The translations under genes were made by a program, and so were the position numbers. Below are positions 1 to 9,228 of a stretch of 32,780 bases of DNA, piece after piece; the stretch's first letter is position 1, and each line of letters starts with the position of its first letter. Origin of the DNA: an uncultured Lachnospiraceae bacterium (GTDB lineage: Bacteria; Bacillota; Clostridia; Lachnospirales; Lachnospiraceae); the NCBI GenBank assembly GCA_902788645.1, contig CADAKW010000013.1, positions 13,003 to 45,782 of the forward strand, in the 5' to 3' direction. The notes beneath the pieces were generated by a model. The model was not told the origin of the DNA, ran no database searches, and saw only the letters and a list, made by a program, of their open reading frames with translations.

Positions 1-131
1 GATATCAGCACCTTTCCCTTTACCGTCTGATCCATCACGGAACGGATGGCCTCCTCCAGATATTCGCACTCCTGATAAGCGCATACAACAAATGTAAAAT
101 CATCTGCCGTGTAGTTATTATACTGTTTCAT
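1..131 (-). CDS. Glycosyltransferase family 2, N-terminal fragment (runs off the window)
   Basis: Only the first 43 codons lie in the window. The ATG at 131 follows the epimerase stop by two bases, with a GGAG about 10 nt upstream. The visible peptide has an FTFVVCAY strand, then ECEYLEEAIRSVMDQT, the usual first beta strand and first helix of a GT2 (GT-A fold) domain. The N-terminal part is the nucleotide-sugar binding side; the DxD motif would lie beyond the window. Its position as the last visible gene of the surface-glycan locus supports a role in glycan assembly. The family call is fairly safe, but substrate and full length cannot be judged. Confidence 0.75.
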   Translation of the reverse strand, partial: MKQYNNYTADDFTFVVCAYQECEYLEEAIRSVMDQTVKGKVLI

Positions 132-133
132 GT

Positions 134-973
134 TTATTCTGCTCCATTTCCCATGATCTGCTGAATCCTTGCCGCATCTCCCCAGATACCCGGCGAATCA
201 TACGGTCTGTCCGGAAAGGCTCCGTACTCCAGTCTGATATCCATATTCTTTTCTTTGATATAAGACTCGATCTTGTCCGCCAAAGACATCGGCTTACCGG
301 TACATACGTTGATGATACCGTCCACTTCTCCCTGAATACTGGCCTTCATGATCATCTGTGCCAGCTCATCTACGTGGATAAAATCATAGAGATTTTTGCC
401 TGTGGTAAACGGAAATGTCTTCTTTCCATCCTCTGCCGCCTGATACAGCTTTGCAAAGATCGAGCTGCCTCTGGCATCATCTCCGTAAATGTAATAGGCT
501 CTCAGCCAATGCAGATGAACATCCTTATTCTGTGTGTAAAGCATCAGCTGCTGGCGCAGGGCATTTTTGGCAATGCCGTACATGGACATAGGATTACACG
601 GAGTGTTCTCATCCACAGCCCCCTCCCAGTAACCGATCTCATGCATGCTTCCCATGACTGTCAGGTACTTGAGTCCACCATCGATCATGTGATCAAGGAA
701 TGTAACATGAGCAGACAGATCCTTCATGTGCGCCTCGGAGTTATGGACAAACCCGTCCCGCCATGCCATATGCACCAGCACATCCGGTCTGCCGAATTTA
801 TCATAAATGTCTTTATCATCGTCAAAGATCTCTACATCATCGACTCTCTTTGCCCGTTCATCGATCCCCTTGTACGAAAAATCGGACACATACACCTCAT
901 GGCCGGCATCACAAAATGCCTTTACCACATGGCGTCCAATATATCCGGCCGCTCCCGTGACCAATATCTTCAT
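134..973 (-). CDS. NAD-dependent epimerase/dehydratase (extended SDR)
   Basis: This 279-residue protein is an extended short-chain dehydrogenase of the kind that epimerises, dehydrates or reduces nucleotide sugars. The Rossmann motif TGAAGYIG is at residues 6-13. The catalytic set is S109 (VMGSMHE) and Y132-x3-K136 (MYGIAK). A substrate-binding C-terminal part follows, with FIHVDELAQ. The ATG at 973 is preceded by GGGGG at 7 nt; upstream in-frame codons have no such site and would overlap the acyltransferase. It starts 13 nt after the acyltransferase stop and ends two bases before the next GT2, so it is co-transcribed. Likely role: supply of an activated sugar for the glycan. The exact substrate is unknown. 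Confidence 0.88.
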   Translation of the reverse strand: MKILVTGAAGYIGRHVVKAFCDAGHEVYVSDFSYKGIDERAKRVDDVEIFDDDKDIYDKFGRPDVLVHMAWRDGFVHNSEAHMKDLSAHVTFLDHMIDGGLKYLTVMGSMHEIGYWEGAVDENTPCNPMSMYGIAKNALRQQLMLYTQNKDVHLHWLRAYYIYGDDARGSSIFAKLYQAAEDGKKTFPFTTGKNLYDFIHVDELAQMIMKASIQGEVDGIINVCTGKPMSLADKIESYIKEKNMDIRLEYGAFPDRPYDSPGIWGDAARIQQIMGNGAE

Positions 974-986
974 TTGATTACCCCCT

Positions 987-2009
987 TTATTTCTCAGTAA
1001 CATAGTGCAGCACTGCTCCCACTGCCGTAGATAACACCAATGCCAGCCCCATATGGACGTATACATCCATCTGACCGCCAAAACAGTGGATCAAAAGCTG
1101 CTGTAACGGAAAGGCACACAGATAGATCGTGTAGGAGAATCGTCCTCCAAACGCCAGTCTGCTGCCACACTGCTTTCCCATAAATGCCAGATACACCAGC
1201 ACGTAAGGATAAAAGATCCAGACTGCCGCACCGGGCTGCGACAGCATAAAGCATACCACCATACCCGCCAGCGACAGGATAAATAACCGTAGATCAACCG
1301 GCACCTTGTCCCGATATACGTACAGTACATGTCCCAACAGGAAAAAATAAATCGGGCGGAAGGCTGCGCTTAAAATGGCGATCCCAAGCACTGCACAGAT
1401 CCGGAAACCGAACCACGCACATACCAGATAGACTGCCATCACACCCAGGATCCTCTTCTTTTTTAAGAGTCCCAGCCGGTAGATCACATAGCATGCCACA
1501 TAACAAAGCACCTCTACCGGAAGCGTCCACAGCGCACCGTTGACAGCACTTCCAAATACATTGTTCTCAAAAACCCCCGGCAGATCATGCTGCAGCACAA
1601 ACACTGCATTTAACAGGTAACGCCATGTTACGCTGCTGGTAAGATATTGTCCCACCGGCAGAGTCGTGACAAACGCTCCCATGACCACCGACAGCACGAC
1701 AACTGCTGCAAGGGGCGGCCAGACACGCCGGAAACGCGCCTTAAAAAACCTTTTGGCACTCTGGTTGCGTTCCATGCTTTTTGCTATAAAAATGCCGCTG
1801 GCAAGAAAGAATAAGCTGACCGCCATGGTTCCAAAATCCAGCTGCTGCCCCGTGATCACCTTGATCCATTCTCCCTTGGCCAGATTCAGGTCAAAGGAAT
1901 GATGAACCACCACGAGCCACGCTGCCAGAAACTTCATGAGATCCAGATTATTGCTTTTCTGCTTTATCTGCGTCTCCAGATAGAGACTCGGTCTTTTGTC
2001 TGTATTCAT
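987..2009 (-). CDS. Membrane acyltransferase, family 3 (OafA/YrhL type)
   Basis: A 340-residue integral membrane protein with about ten hydrophobic segments. The early NLDLMKFLAAWLVVVHHSF region carries the conserved histidines (H36/H37) expected of acyltransferase-3 proteins, followed by an RFRRVWPPL segment like the family's conserved Arg-rich loop. Members move acetyl or other acyl groups across the membrane onto sugars, so this gene probably O-acetylates the glycan made by the locus. Its length fits a single acyltransferase-3 domain without an SGNH extension. It lies 19 nt after the DUF2304 gene and 13 nt before the epimerase gene. The family call is confident; the acceptor sugar is not known. 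Confidence 0.87.
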   Translation of the reverse strand: MNTDKRPSLYLETQIKQKSNNLDLMKFLAAWLVVVHHSFDLNLAKGEWIKVITGQQLDFGTMAVSLFFLASGIFIAKSMERNQSAKRFFKARFRRVWPPLAAVVVLSVVMGAFVTTLPVGQYLTSSVTWRYLLNAVFVLQHDLPGVFENNVFGSAVNGALWTLPVEVLCYVACYVIYRLGLLKKKRILGVMAVYLVCAWFGFRICAVLGIAILSAAFRPIYFFLLGHVLYVYRDKVPVDLRLFILSLAGMVVCFMLSQPGAAVWIFYPYVLVYLAFMGKQCGSRLAFGGRFSYTIYLCAFPLQQLLIHCFGGQMDVYVHMGLALVLSTAVGAVLHYVTEK

Positions 2010-2028
2010 ATCGATCCCAGTTCTCCCA

Positions 2029-2370
2029 TCATTGTTCCTTATTCATGACATCTCTCACTGCGATCTCCTGTGTGAGATTCTGTATCATATTCTCCAGATG
2101 CGATACACGGAATGTGATATAGAAATTATGCAGCAAAAGGATAAAGATCATAAATAAAAATATAAAGTTGACCGGTGACTGTATCCCGCACAGATCCGCA
2201 AGTGCAATGGCAATCTGCGGGAATATACTTAATACAAGCAGCAAAAATGAGAATACGATCCAAAACAGAGAATATTCTATTTTAAGCTTAGCTTTCCGAA
2301 TCCTGCGAAGCACATATAATGCTACCAGAAAAGATACAATAAACAGGATAACCCGTAAGGACATGGACAT
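2029..2370 (-). CDS. DUF2304 small membrane protein
   Basis: A 113-residue protein with three hydrophobic helices (about residues 5-22, 32-50 and 66-86). A short coiled-coil-like tail follows (SHLENMIQNLTQEIAV). Size, helix pattern and place directly after a GT2 gene match the DUF2304 family, which usually accompanies polyprenyl-phosphate-type GT2 enzymes in polysaccharide loci. A GAGGTG about 8 nt upstream supports the ATG at 2370; a second ATG two codons later is possible. It begins 7 nt after the GT2 stop, so the two are probably translated together. It may anchor or assist that GT2, but this is inferred from gene pairing only. Confidence 0.8.
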   Translation of the reverse strand: MSMSLRVILFIVSFLVALYVLRRIRKAKLKIEYSLFWIVFSFLLLVLSIFPQIAIALADLCGIQSPVNFIFLFMIFILLLHNFYITFRVSHLENMIQNLTQEIAVRDVMNKEQ

Positions 2371-2377
2371 GATCTGA

Positions 2378-3064
2378 TCACCTCTTTCTAAAATTCTGTA
2401 TCACAATAATCGACATCAACATACGAAACATATAAGAAATAGATCGCGTAAGATTCAGGTAACTGGTACCGGCAATCCTTTCCTCCATATCAACCTGTAC
2501 CTCAGATACCTTGGCTCCGTTTTTGATCAGATAGGATACGGTATCCGGCTCCGGTCCGTAATTGACCTCCTGCGCATATTCCTTCATACAGTTTCTGTTG
2601 TACATGCGCATACCGGAGGTAGGATCCTTGATCCATTTCCCTGTAGTCAGCCTGATGGCAAGGGAGATCAGTCTGCTTCCCAGCATCCTGGCTGTAAACG
2701 GTTTCTTTTCCGTGACAAAACGGGACCCGATCACAATATCGTATCCCTTTTCCATTTCCGCGATCATAGGAGCGATATACTCCGGCAGATGCTGTCCATC
2801 CGCGTCAAACTGGATCACATAGTCATAGTTCATACGGTAGGCATACTTCACACCCGCCTGAAATCCCCCTGCCAGCCCCAGATTGATGGGAAGATCGATA
2901 ACCTTGTAGCCCCGCTCCATACAGATATCATATGTCTTATCCTTGGAACCGTCGTTTACGATCACATAATCATACTGACTGTAATTGTGTTCAATATTGT
3001 CAACAACTCGTTCGATATTTTCCGCCTCATTATATGCCGGAATCAAAATCAATAATTTTGTCAT
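2378..3064 (-). CDS. Glycosyltransferase family 2 (DPM1-like)
   Basis: A 228-residue single-domain GT2. The N-terminus reads LLILIPAYNEAENIERVV, then VIVNDGSKDKT (about residues 34-44), and the metal-binding DADGQH motif at residues 87-92. This pattern is typical of dolichyl/polyprenyl-phosphate mannose or glucose synthases, which charge a lipid carrier with a sugar on the cytoplasmic face. No membrane helix pair follows; the DUF2304 protein encoded next may provide the membrane anchor. ATG 3064 is chosen because a GGGG sits 6 nt upstream; the ATG four codons earlier lacks a good site. It is 39 nt downstream of the DUF2142 gene, whose product could use the lipid-linked sugar. Confidence 0.88.
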   Translation of the reverse strand: MTKLLILIPAYNEAENIERVVDNIEHNYSQYDYVIVNDGSKDKTYDICMERGYKVIDLPINLGLAGGFQAGVKYAYRMNYDYVIQFDADGQHLPEYIAPMIAEMEKGYDIVIGSRFVTEKKPFTARMLGSRLISLAIRLTTGKWIKDPTSGMRMYNRNCMKEYAQEVNYGPEPDTVSYLIKNGAKVSEVQVDMEERIAGTSYLNLTRSISYMFRMLMSIIVIQNFRKR

Positions 3065-3103
3065 AAAATTCCCCATTCTTCTATCCCAATGCTGGTTTGT
3101 ATT

Positions 3104-5320
3104 TTATAAAAACTCCGTCAACATGCATCCTGCCAGGATCACGGAGATCACCATGGCTCCGCTCTCGATCCAGCGTTCCACCTTTTCATTCCGCGGAATG
3201 GTCAGGAAACGGATCTGTCCCAGGGTCAGAAACAGCGGTGTCATGATAGGCCAGAGATATCTTCCCTGACATCCCTCGATGGTTGCCGCCCCCACTTCAT
3301 TGAAGGTGACATACAATGCCGTTGCCACACAGCAGACGCTGATAAATGCAAGAGGCAGCACAACGATCTTGATGGGACATCCCACCGGGCGGACGTCGTC
3401 CTTGCGCCGGTCAAGCACCGTAACAGCCACAAGCCAGATCAGACAAGGCATTGCCAGTGCCGGAATACTCCAGAAATATGCTGTCTGTACGATAAACGCC
3501 TTGAACATTGTCATATTCAGATACTGAAAACGCAGATAGCTCAACAGCAGTCCGGTATATTTCATAGGATTGGCCATAATATACTGGATCTGTCCTGCCG
3601 CATTGACGCCCTCTCCTCCACGCATATCGCCGGAGCCAAGGCCGCCCCCAAAGATCAGTACCGCAAAGCCGATCACCGCAAGCACAACCACGCCTCCAAA
3701 GAAGCAGCGGTAGATCCTGCGCCATTTCACACTCTTAAACTTCTCCTTTGGCAAAAAGGCCGCCAGTCCAAGCAACGGAATATATACCGGCTTCGCAAGG
3801 ATACCCACAAGGAATGTACCAAAGATCAGTACAATGTCCTTTACCGTCAGCACCTTCTCCGGATGCTGATACTCTCCGATGAGATATGCAATGGAGTATG
3901 CTACCAGCGCAATAAGCCAGTAATCATAATTGAAATTGGATACCAGGAATACAGCTCCCGGCATCAATGCAACTGCTGCCATGATCATTTTGCCGGACTT
4001 TAAGTGGCGCATGCCAAGGTAGATCACGATAAGGTAAAACAATGCACTTGCCAGTCTCCCAAGAACAACCATTGCCGACATCGGGATCCCCAGTCCTCTT
4101 GCAAAAAAGAAAACAAGGATCGCCGGAAGATAGATCACCGTTCTGAAATTGATCAGAACCGGCTCGTCCGTTGTCTCCGCCACCTGTGCCGACGGATCGT
4201 TGAGGATCTGTTTTAATCTTGTCTCCTCCGTCATGGAATAGCTTTTGAGCTGTCCCAGATAACAGGTATAATAAAAATCCTCCTCTGCAATGGTCAATGT
4301 ACTGTTCTGCAGATGGGATGCCCCGGCTGCATTGATAAAATGTGTCTGATCATCCCAGGAAACATTTAACCGCAGCGGAAGAAGCAGGGTAAGTCCCACG
4401 CAGAGGATCACACCACAGCGCAGAAACAGCATTTCGAAGGTTCTCTTTTTGGTAATAAACAGATATTTGATGATCTCATAGCCCAGCAGTCCCAGCACAA
4501 CACCGTAAATGGTACTTTTGACCGTCCACTGCCATGCCCCGTGACGGATCACTACAAAGTAAATATTTCTGAGAAGCCATCCGCACACTCCCGCAAGCAC
4601 ATAAAACAACGCTGACAGCAGGATCTGCTTTGGATGCTGCTTAAGATAAACTCTGGCATTTTTGATCCCATTCTCACAATTACTGATGATACGCTCCAGC
4701 TTTTCCCGCTTCGCAAGCCAGCAGGAGACAATGATCAGAAGGATCACCAGAACCACCATCTTTTTCCGGAGAGGCCCCTCCTCGCCACCGGTCGTCTTCT
4801 GAAGATGCTCTATATAGACGGACTCCAGGGAGATATCCTGATCCGTGGAAAACCGGATGCGGTTGATGGGCTTGTGGTTTAAATAGGTCTTTTCCGCATA
4901 CTGCCCCTGGCCGACTCCTGTGATGATATGCTCCACCTTTTTGTCGTCCATAAAGGTATCGATCTCGAAATGATTGTCCACAGCGGCCTCTGCGCTCATA
5001 TTGATCCACAGGACACGCACATTTCTCACATCAAAGGTATATTCAATATAATGCTCATCCCCATCGGCGATCACATAATTGTTGTCTGTAACCGTGTACC
5101 CTGTCACGGACTGGTCCGCCGGATACTCAATGATCTTTTCCTGCGAATATACATTGAGCGAGCGGTATGCAATGATCCCGAATAAGACAGCAATGACACA
5201 TAAGACCGCCAGGTTTCTGGAATAATGTATCACCATCCGGTTCTTTCTTTTTTTATTATCTTTTATGTTTTTATTGTTTTTCCCATTTGTTTTTTTCTTT
5301 GAAGACATCCTATCCCCCAT
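3104..5320 (-). CDS. DUF2142 multi-pass membrane protein, probable GT-C-like glycosyltransferase
   Basis: A 738-residue membrane protein. A Lys/Asn-rich cytoplasmic N-terminus is followed by a first helix (about 36-54), an extracytoplasmic beta-rich domain (about 56-185), a second helix (187-203), and then roughly ten more helices. The segment SWDDQTHFINAAG (321-333) fits the acidic loop motif after an early helix that marks DUF2142 and GT-C enzymes, where Asp/His residues act on lipid-phosphate sugar donors. It lies between the tandem GT2 and the DPM1-like GT2 and would fit decoration of the glycan outside the membrane. ATG 5320 has GAGGTG 5 nt upstream; ATG 5308, after GGGGG, is an alternative start. 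Confidence 0.78.
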   Translation of the reverse strand: MGDRMSSKKKTNGKNNKNIKDNKKRKNRMVIHYSRNLAVLCVIAVLFGIIAYRSLNVYSQEKIIEYPADQSVTGYTVTDNNYVIADGDEHYIEYTFDVRNVRVLWINMSAEAAVDNHFEIDTFMDDKKVEHIITGVGQGQYAEKTYLNHKPINRIRFSTDQDISLESVYIEHLQKTTGGEEGPLRKKMVVLVILLIIVSCWLAKREKLERIISNCENGIKNARVYLKQHPKQILLSALFYVLAGVCGWLLRNIYFVVIRHGAWQWTVKSTIYGVVLGLLGYEIIKYLFITKKRTFEMLFLRCGVILCVGLTLLLPLRLNVSWDDQTHFINAAGASHLQNSTLTIAEEDFYYTCYLGQLKSYSMTEETRLKQILNDPSAQVAETTDEPVLINFRTVIYLPAILVFFFARGLGIPMSAMVVLGRLASALFYLIVIYLGMRHLKSGKMIMAAVALMPGAVFLVSNFNYDYWLIALVAYSIAYLIGEYQHPEKVLTVKDIVLIFGTFLVGILAKPVYIPLLGLAAFLPKEKFKSVKWRRIYRCFFGGVVVLAVIGFAVLIFGGGLGSGDMRGGEGVNAAGQIQYIMANPMKYTGLLLSYLRFQYLNMTMFKAFIVQTAYFWSIPALAMPCLIWLVAVTVLDRRKDDVRPVGCPIKIVVLPLAFISVCCVATALYVTFNEVGAATIEGCQGRYLWPIMTPLFLTLGQIRFLTIPRNEKVERWIESGAMVISVILAGCMLTEFL

Positions 5321-5324
5321 TCCA

Positions 5325-5341
5325 CCACCTCACTCCGGTGG
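5325..5341 (-). promoter_or_regulatory. Short hairpin covering the ribosome binding site of the DUF2142 gene
   Basis: On the minus strand CCACC and GGTGG pair across a 7-nt loop. The right arm includes part of the GAGGTGG ribosome binding site just before ATG 5320. It may lower translation of this large membrane protein. The stem is only 5 bp, so it could be chance. Confidence 0.3.
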
Positions 5342-5380
5342 CTTTCCACTTAACGCCGCAAAGATACTAAATATATAATT

Positions 5381-7147
5381 TTACAATTTACCGAGAATAA
5401 AATCCGATGAATTTTTGGTGAGATTGACATTATAATAAGGATCCCCTTCCCGGATAACATCCTTCCACCGTTCCTTTAGCAGCTCCATCTGCTCAGTCTC
5501 ATCCGCATATTCTCCGTTGGCATTTCTTTTAGCTTCCCAGTTGATCATATCGTTGTGGGAAAATCCCACTCTGGCATATGGATCCACTACGTTGAGCTTT
5601 CCTGACTGTCTCAGCTTCAACGAAAGGTCGAGACCTGCGAACCAGGTACCCAGTCCGTCATCCATCCCCCCTGCCTGATCGTAATATTCTCTCCGCACGA
5701 TCATACAGGCATCGGACACCGCCGATACATTGTGGATATAATAAAAGTTGCCCCAGAAGCCGTCATGATCGTCATTCAGCAGGTAGAAATTACAGCTTCC
5801 CAGACCATAATATCCCACGCCCAGGGTAATTCCGGCATCCCGGATCACATTCTTGGGATAACTGACCACACCGCCGGCCGCTCCTACATCTTCACGCTGT
5901 GCCACGCTTAACAGCTCCTCCAGCCAGGAGGCCTGCGTGCAGATACAGTCACTGTCCAGAAACAGCAGATATTCCCCTTTTGCCTTTGCTGCTGCCTCAC
6001 TCCATGTCATGCCTGCCCTGCGTATCAGGATCTCATAATTGGAATACGCAGTCACATTTCGTATGCTCTGCTCGCACTGTGCTGTCTCCGCATCAGCCTG
6101 ATTCTCCGACAGGATAATGGAGACCAGCGGATTGCCCTGCACCTGATATTTCACACGGTAGATAACCGGGTACAGCTCTGAGCTTTCCACTTCTGCCTTG
6201 ATATCCAGCCTCTCTAAATGAGAGCCGATGGCTTTCTTCCCTGCATCAATGCAATATGTCTTGGCCGAGATATCGGACGCCACAGACAATGCATGATTAC
6301 GCCAGAAATAAAGCACCTTCGGAATATGAACGATCTTGTGGGCCTGCTCTGTCAGCCGCAGCACAAGGTCAAAGTCCTGGCTGCCATCATATTCTGTCCG
6401 GAACAGACCGTCAATGTGATCCATCAGCTCCATGGAAAAGCATGTGATGTGACAGATATAATTGTTGGATCTCAGATCATCCGGCGCAAAATCCGGCTTA
6501 AAGTGATAGCTGTCCGGTTTCCGGGCATTTTTGGAGAAAACTGCCTCGTCCGTATAAATAAAATCCGCACCCTGCTCATCCACTGCCTTTTTCAGCTCAT
6601 ATAATGCGCACTCATGAAGCAGATCATCATGATCAAACAGTACCACATAATCTCCCGTCGCCATGGCCAGACATGCGTTTGTGTTTTCTGAAATACCGCC
6701 GTTTTTCTCGAGAGGCTGATATTTAATGCGCTTGTCCTGCTGCTGATACTCCTTTACGATGTCACCCACCTGCGCATGCTCCCGGTCACTTCCGTCCGCC
6801 AGGCAAAGCTCCCAGTCACCGTATGTCTGCGCCTGTACCGACTGGATCATTTCCCGTAAAAACTTCTCCGGTGTATTATATAACGGCACCAGAATACTGA
6901 AACAGGTGGAAGTGCTGTACTGCTGCTCTTTCTGTCTCTGACGCTCCTCCGGAGTGATCTGCAGACATTTGTAATACCGCTTTTGGGCGATCTTGTCACT
7001 GATCCTGCCGGACACCCATCTCATCTGTGCCTTAAATCCATGCTTGCGGATCCCCAGCATAATGGCGTAACATTTTCTCGGAATATAAAACAATCTGCTT
7101 TTCCGCAAATAAATATGAATCTTTGAAAGTTCTTGGTTATTGTTCAT
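5381..7147 (-). CDS. Tandem GT2 glycosyltransferase
   Basis: A 588-residue cytoplasmic protein with two GT2 domains. The first (about 83-300) has FSILVPLYNTP, LADGSDRE and the metal motif FDHDD (171-175), then SQDFDL (256-261); it looks active. The second (about 341-570) begins with LVSIILSENQ and has a DSD at 398-400. The stretch between is shorter than usual and lacks the normal aspartate after the second strand, so this domain may be weak or structural. Such two-domain proteins extend rhamnan or O-antigen-like chains. It starts 4 nt after the ABC ATPase stop, with its GGAG overlapping that gene's end, and so belongs to the export operon. Sugar specificity is not evident. Confidence 0.88.
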   Translation of the reverse strand: MNNNQELSKIHIYLRKSRLFYIPRKCYAIMLGIRKHGFKAQMRWVSGRISDKIAQKRYYKCLQITPEERQRQKEQQYSTSTCFSILVPLYNTPEKFLREMIQSVQAQTYGDWELCLADGSDREHAQVGDIVKEYQQQDKRIKYQPLEKNGGISENTNACLAMATGDYVVLFDHDDLLHECALYELKKAVDEQGADFIYTDEAVFSKNARKPDSYHFKPDFAPDDLRSNNYICHITCFSMELMDHIDGLFRTEYDGSQDFDLVLRLTEQAHKIVHIPKVLYFWRNHALSVASDISAKTYCIDAGKKAIGSHLERLDIKAEVESSELYPVIYRVKYQVQGNPLVSIILSENQADAETAQCEQSIRNVTAYSNYEILIRRAGMTWSEAAAKAKGEYLLFLDSDCICTQASWLEELLSVAQREDVGAAGGVVSYPKNVIRDAGITLGVGYYGLGSCNFYLLNDDHDGFWGNFYYIHNVSAVSDACMIVRREYYDQAGGMDDGLGTWFAGLDLSLKLRQSGKLNVVDPYARVGFSHNDMINWEAKRNANGEYADETEQMELLKERWKDVIREGDPYYNVNLTKNSSDFILGKL

Positions 7148-7151
7148 TTTC

Positions 7152-8390
7152 TCACTCCAGTTTCCATGTGGAACTCATATTGCAGATTCCCGTTCTTCCT
7201 GTTGTATTCTGTATACAGAAGCGTATGGTATCGTGGATCCGGTCAAGCACCTCTCCATTTTCATCCAATGCATCCACATCCAGCATAAAGTCGCCTTCCA
7301 AAAGCTCCAGCTTCTCAAACTCTATGATAAATTTACTTTTGCCCTGGATCTCCTCCGTGCAGCTTTTCTCAATCACACTGGTGCTGCCGTAGTAATGGGT
7401 GTCATCATCCCCGTAGATCCGCACGGCAAATTCTGCTTTGTGGATCTCCTTTGCCGCAGTAAACGTATACTCTGCTCTCATATATTCACCGGTCTGAAAT
7501 ACGCTTTCCCGGTTACCATCCCTGTCAAACAGCTCCACGCCTGTAAAGAATAACTGTCCGGACCCGGAGCGGATCACCTCTCGTCCACAAAATGTATTGC
7601 TGTCATTGCCGGTACCCGGCTCACCGTTTAATGCCTGCATCCTCTGCTGTGATCGCTTTTCCAGCTCCTTGAGATACTCGGCATGAACCTCCATAGGCTT
7701 GCCGATCCTGCGGATCTTGCCATAGTCGATCCAGATACAGCGGTCACAGATCTGTTCGATCTGCCCCAGTGCATGGGACACGATCACGATCGTAGTTCCT
7801 GCATTTTTAATCTCTTTGAGACGTTTGAAGCATTTCTTCTGAAAGCTCATATCACCAACGGCCAATATCTCGTCGATCAGGAGGATATCCGCCCTGACAT
7901 TGATGGCAACGGAAAAGCCCAGGCGCATATACATTCCGGAGGAATATGTCCGAACCGGATTGTCAATGTACTCGTCCAGCTCCGAAAAGGCGATAATGTC
8001 ATCGATCTTTTCCTCGATCTCCTTTTTGGTCATACCAAAGATAGATGCATTGGTGTATATATTCTCTCTTCCGGTCATATCCGGATGAAAACCGGCTCCC
8101 AGCTCCAACAGACTGGAAACACGTCCGTTTACCTTTACCTTACCATCGGTGGGATACATGATCTTGTTGATCAGCTTCAGTGTAGTACTCTTACCGCAGC
8201 CGTTTCTGCCGATCAGTCCCACAGCCTCTCCCTTTTTGATGGCAAAGCTGATATCGTCCAGCACCCAGTGATCCTCATACTGATTTCGTTTCCAGAACAG
8301 CATTTTATCCTTCATGCTGTTTCCTTTGTCTGCATATATCTTGAACTTCTTTTTTACATTCACCAGCTCAATTGAATTTTCGTTCTTCAT
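7152..8390 (-). CDS. wzt: ABC transporter ATPase for polysaccharide export, with C-terminal cargo domain (Wzt/TagH type)
   Basis: 412 residues. The N-terminal ATPase has Walker A GRNGCGKST (61-69), signature YSSGM (149-153), Walker B ILLIDE (169-174) and switch His206. From about residue 255 a separate beta-rich domain follows, of the size and position of the Wzt C-terminal domain that recognises the modified glycan end in O-antigen exporters. With the permease encoded 18 nt upstream it would form a flippase moving an undecaprenyl-linked glycan across the membrane. The symbol is used by analogy; TagH/RfbB names would be equally fair. Close spacing to both neighbours indicates one operon. Confidence 0.9.
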   Translation of the reverse strand: MKNENSIELVNVKKKFKIYADKGNSMKDKMLFWKRNQYEDHWVLDDISFAIKKGEAVGLIGRNGCGKSTTLKLINKIMYPTDGKVKVNGRVSSLLELGAGFHPDMTGRENIYTNASIFGMTKKEIEEKIDDIIAFSELDEYIDNPVRTYSSGMYMRLGFSVAINVRADILLIDEILAVGDMSFQKKCFKRLKEIKNAGTTIVIVSHALGQIEQICDRCIWIDYGKIRRIGKPMEVHAEYLKELEKRSQQRMQALNGEPGTGNDSNTFCGREVIRSGSGQLFFTGVELFDRDGNRESVFQTGEYMRAEYTFTAAKEIHKAEFAVRIYGDDDTHYYGSTSVIEKSCTEEIQGKSKFIIEFEKLELLEGDFMLDVDALDENGEVLDRIHDTIRFCIQNTTGRTGICNMSSTWKLE

Positions 8391-8408
8391 ATCACCGTCA
8401 TGCCTTTC

Positions 8409-9185
8409 TTATAATTCCTCCACAAAGCCTCTCTGCAGCCGTTCAAATACAAAACAGCCTACACATACAAAGACAATCCCTGTCACTGTCGCCAAAAGAA
8501 GCGTCTGCATCTGCGGGATCTGCTTGTAATATAAGATATCGCGATAAGCTGTAATGATCGGCGCCATGGGATTTAGCTGAAAAACAGACTGCAGCTCCTT
8601 TGGGATGAAGGAAAGCGGATATACCACCGGTGACATATACATCCACGCCATGGATACAATGCCAAGTATGTGCTCAAGGTCTCTCAGATACACCGTACAT
8701 GCCGAAGTGATCAGCGCGAGCCCCAGGGCAAATATATACTCTATGATCATGATCAGCGGTAAAAACAGACATGCTGTAAAATTGAACCCATAGCCTGTGA
8801 CGAACAGCACTGCAAATATCACGATAAAGCTGAACAGCATATTGACAAAACAGCTGGTCACATAGGATATTGGCAGTACGATCCTCGGAAAATAAATCTT
8901 CTGGATCATGTCCTGATTCATTACAATGATATTGGCTCCCCCTGTCAGCGCTGAGCTGAAAAAGATCCACGGCACCAGTGCCACAAAGACAAAGATGTAA
9001 AACTTCTCGATCCCGGCACGCATAACCACAGAAAAGACTACCGTATATACCAGCAGCTGCAGCAATGGATTAATGAATGTCCAGAAAAAGCCTAAAACAG
9101 ATGCCTTATATCTTCCACGTAAATCCTTTTTTACAAGAGAAATCAACATCTGTCTATATGCATATAATTCTTTTAACTTGTCCAT
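8409..9185 (-). CDS. wzm: ABC-2 type polysaccharide export permease (Wzm/TagG type)
   Basis: 258 residues with six predicted membrane helices and an amphipathic N-terminus (LISLVKKDLRGRYKASVLGFFW) typical of TagG/Wzm permeases, where this interface helix guides the lipid-linked substrate. The C-terminal region has YMSPVVYPLSFIP and the NPMAPIITAYRDILYY motif common in the family. It is the first gene of the glycan locus, with a good promoter 44 nt upstream. The ribosome binding site is weak (GAGG only about 2 nt before the ATG), so the start carries some doubt. It functions as a dimer with the ATPase encoded next. Confidence 0.9.
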   Translation of the reverse strand: MDKLKELYAYRQMLISLVKKDLRGRYKASVLGFFWTFINPLLQLLVYTVVFSVVMRAGIEKFYIFVFVALVPWIFFSSALTGGANIIVMNQDMIQKIYFPRIVLPISYVTSCFVNMLFSFIVIFAVLFVTGYGFNFTACLFLPLIMIIEYIFALGLALITSACTVYLRDLEHILGIVSMAWMYMSPVVYPLSFIPKELQSVFQLNPMAPIITAYRDILYYKQIPQMQTLLLATVTGIVFVCVGCFVFERLQRGFVEEL

Positions 9186-9228
9186 TTCCTCTAAAACCCT
9201 TCTACTATCAATTTACATAACTCATTTA

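Noticed and set aside
374-1000. A 208-codon plus-strand frame opposite the epimerase gene
   Set aside because: The minus-strand frame has clear Rossmann and Y-x3-K motifs; the plus frame is its shadow.
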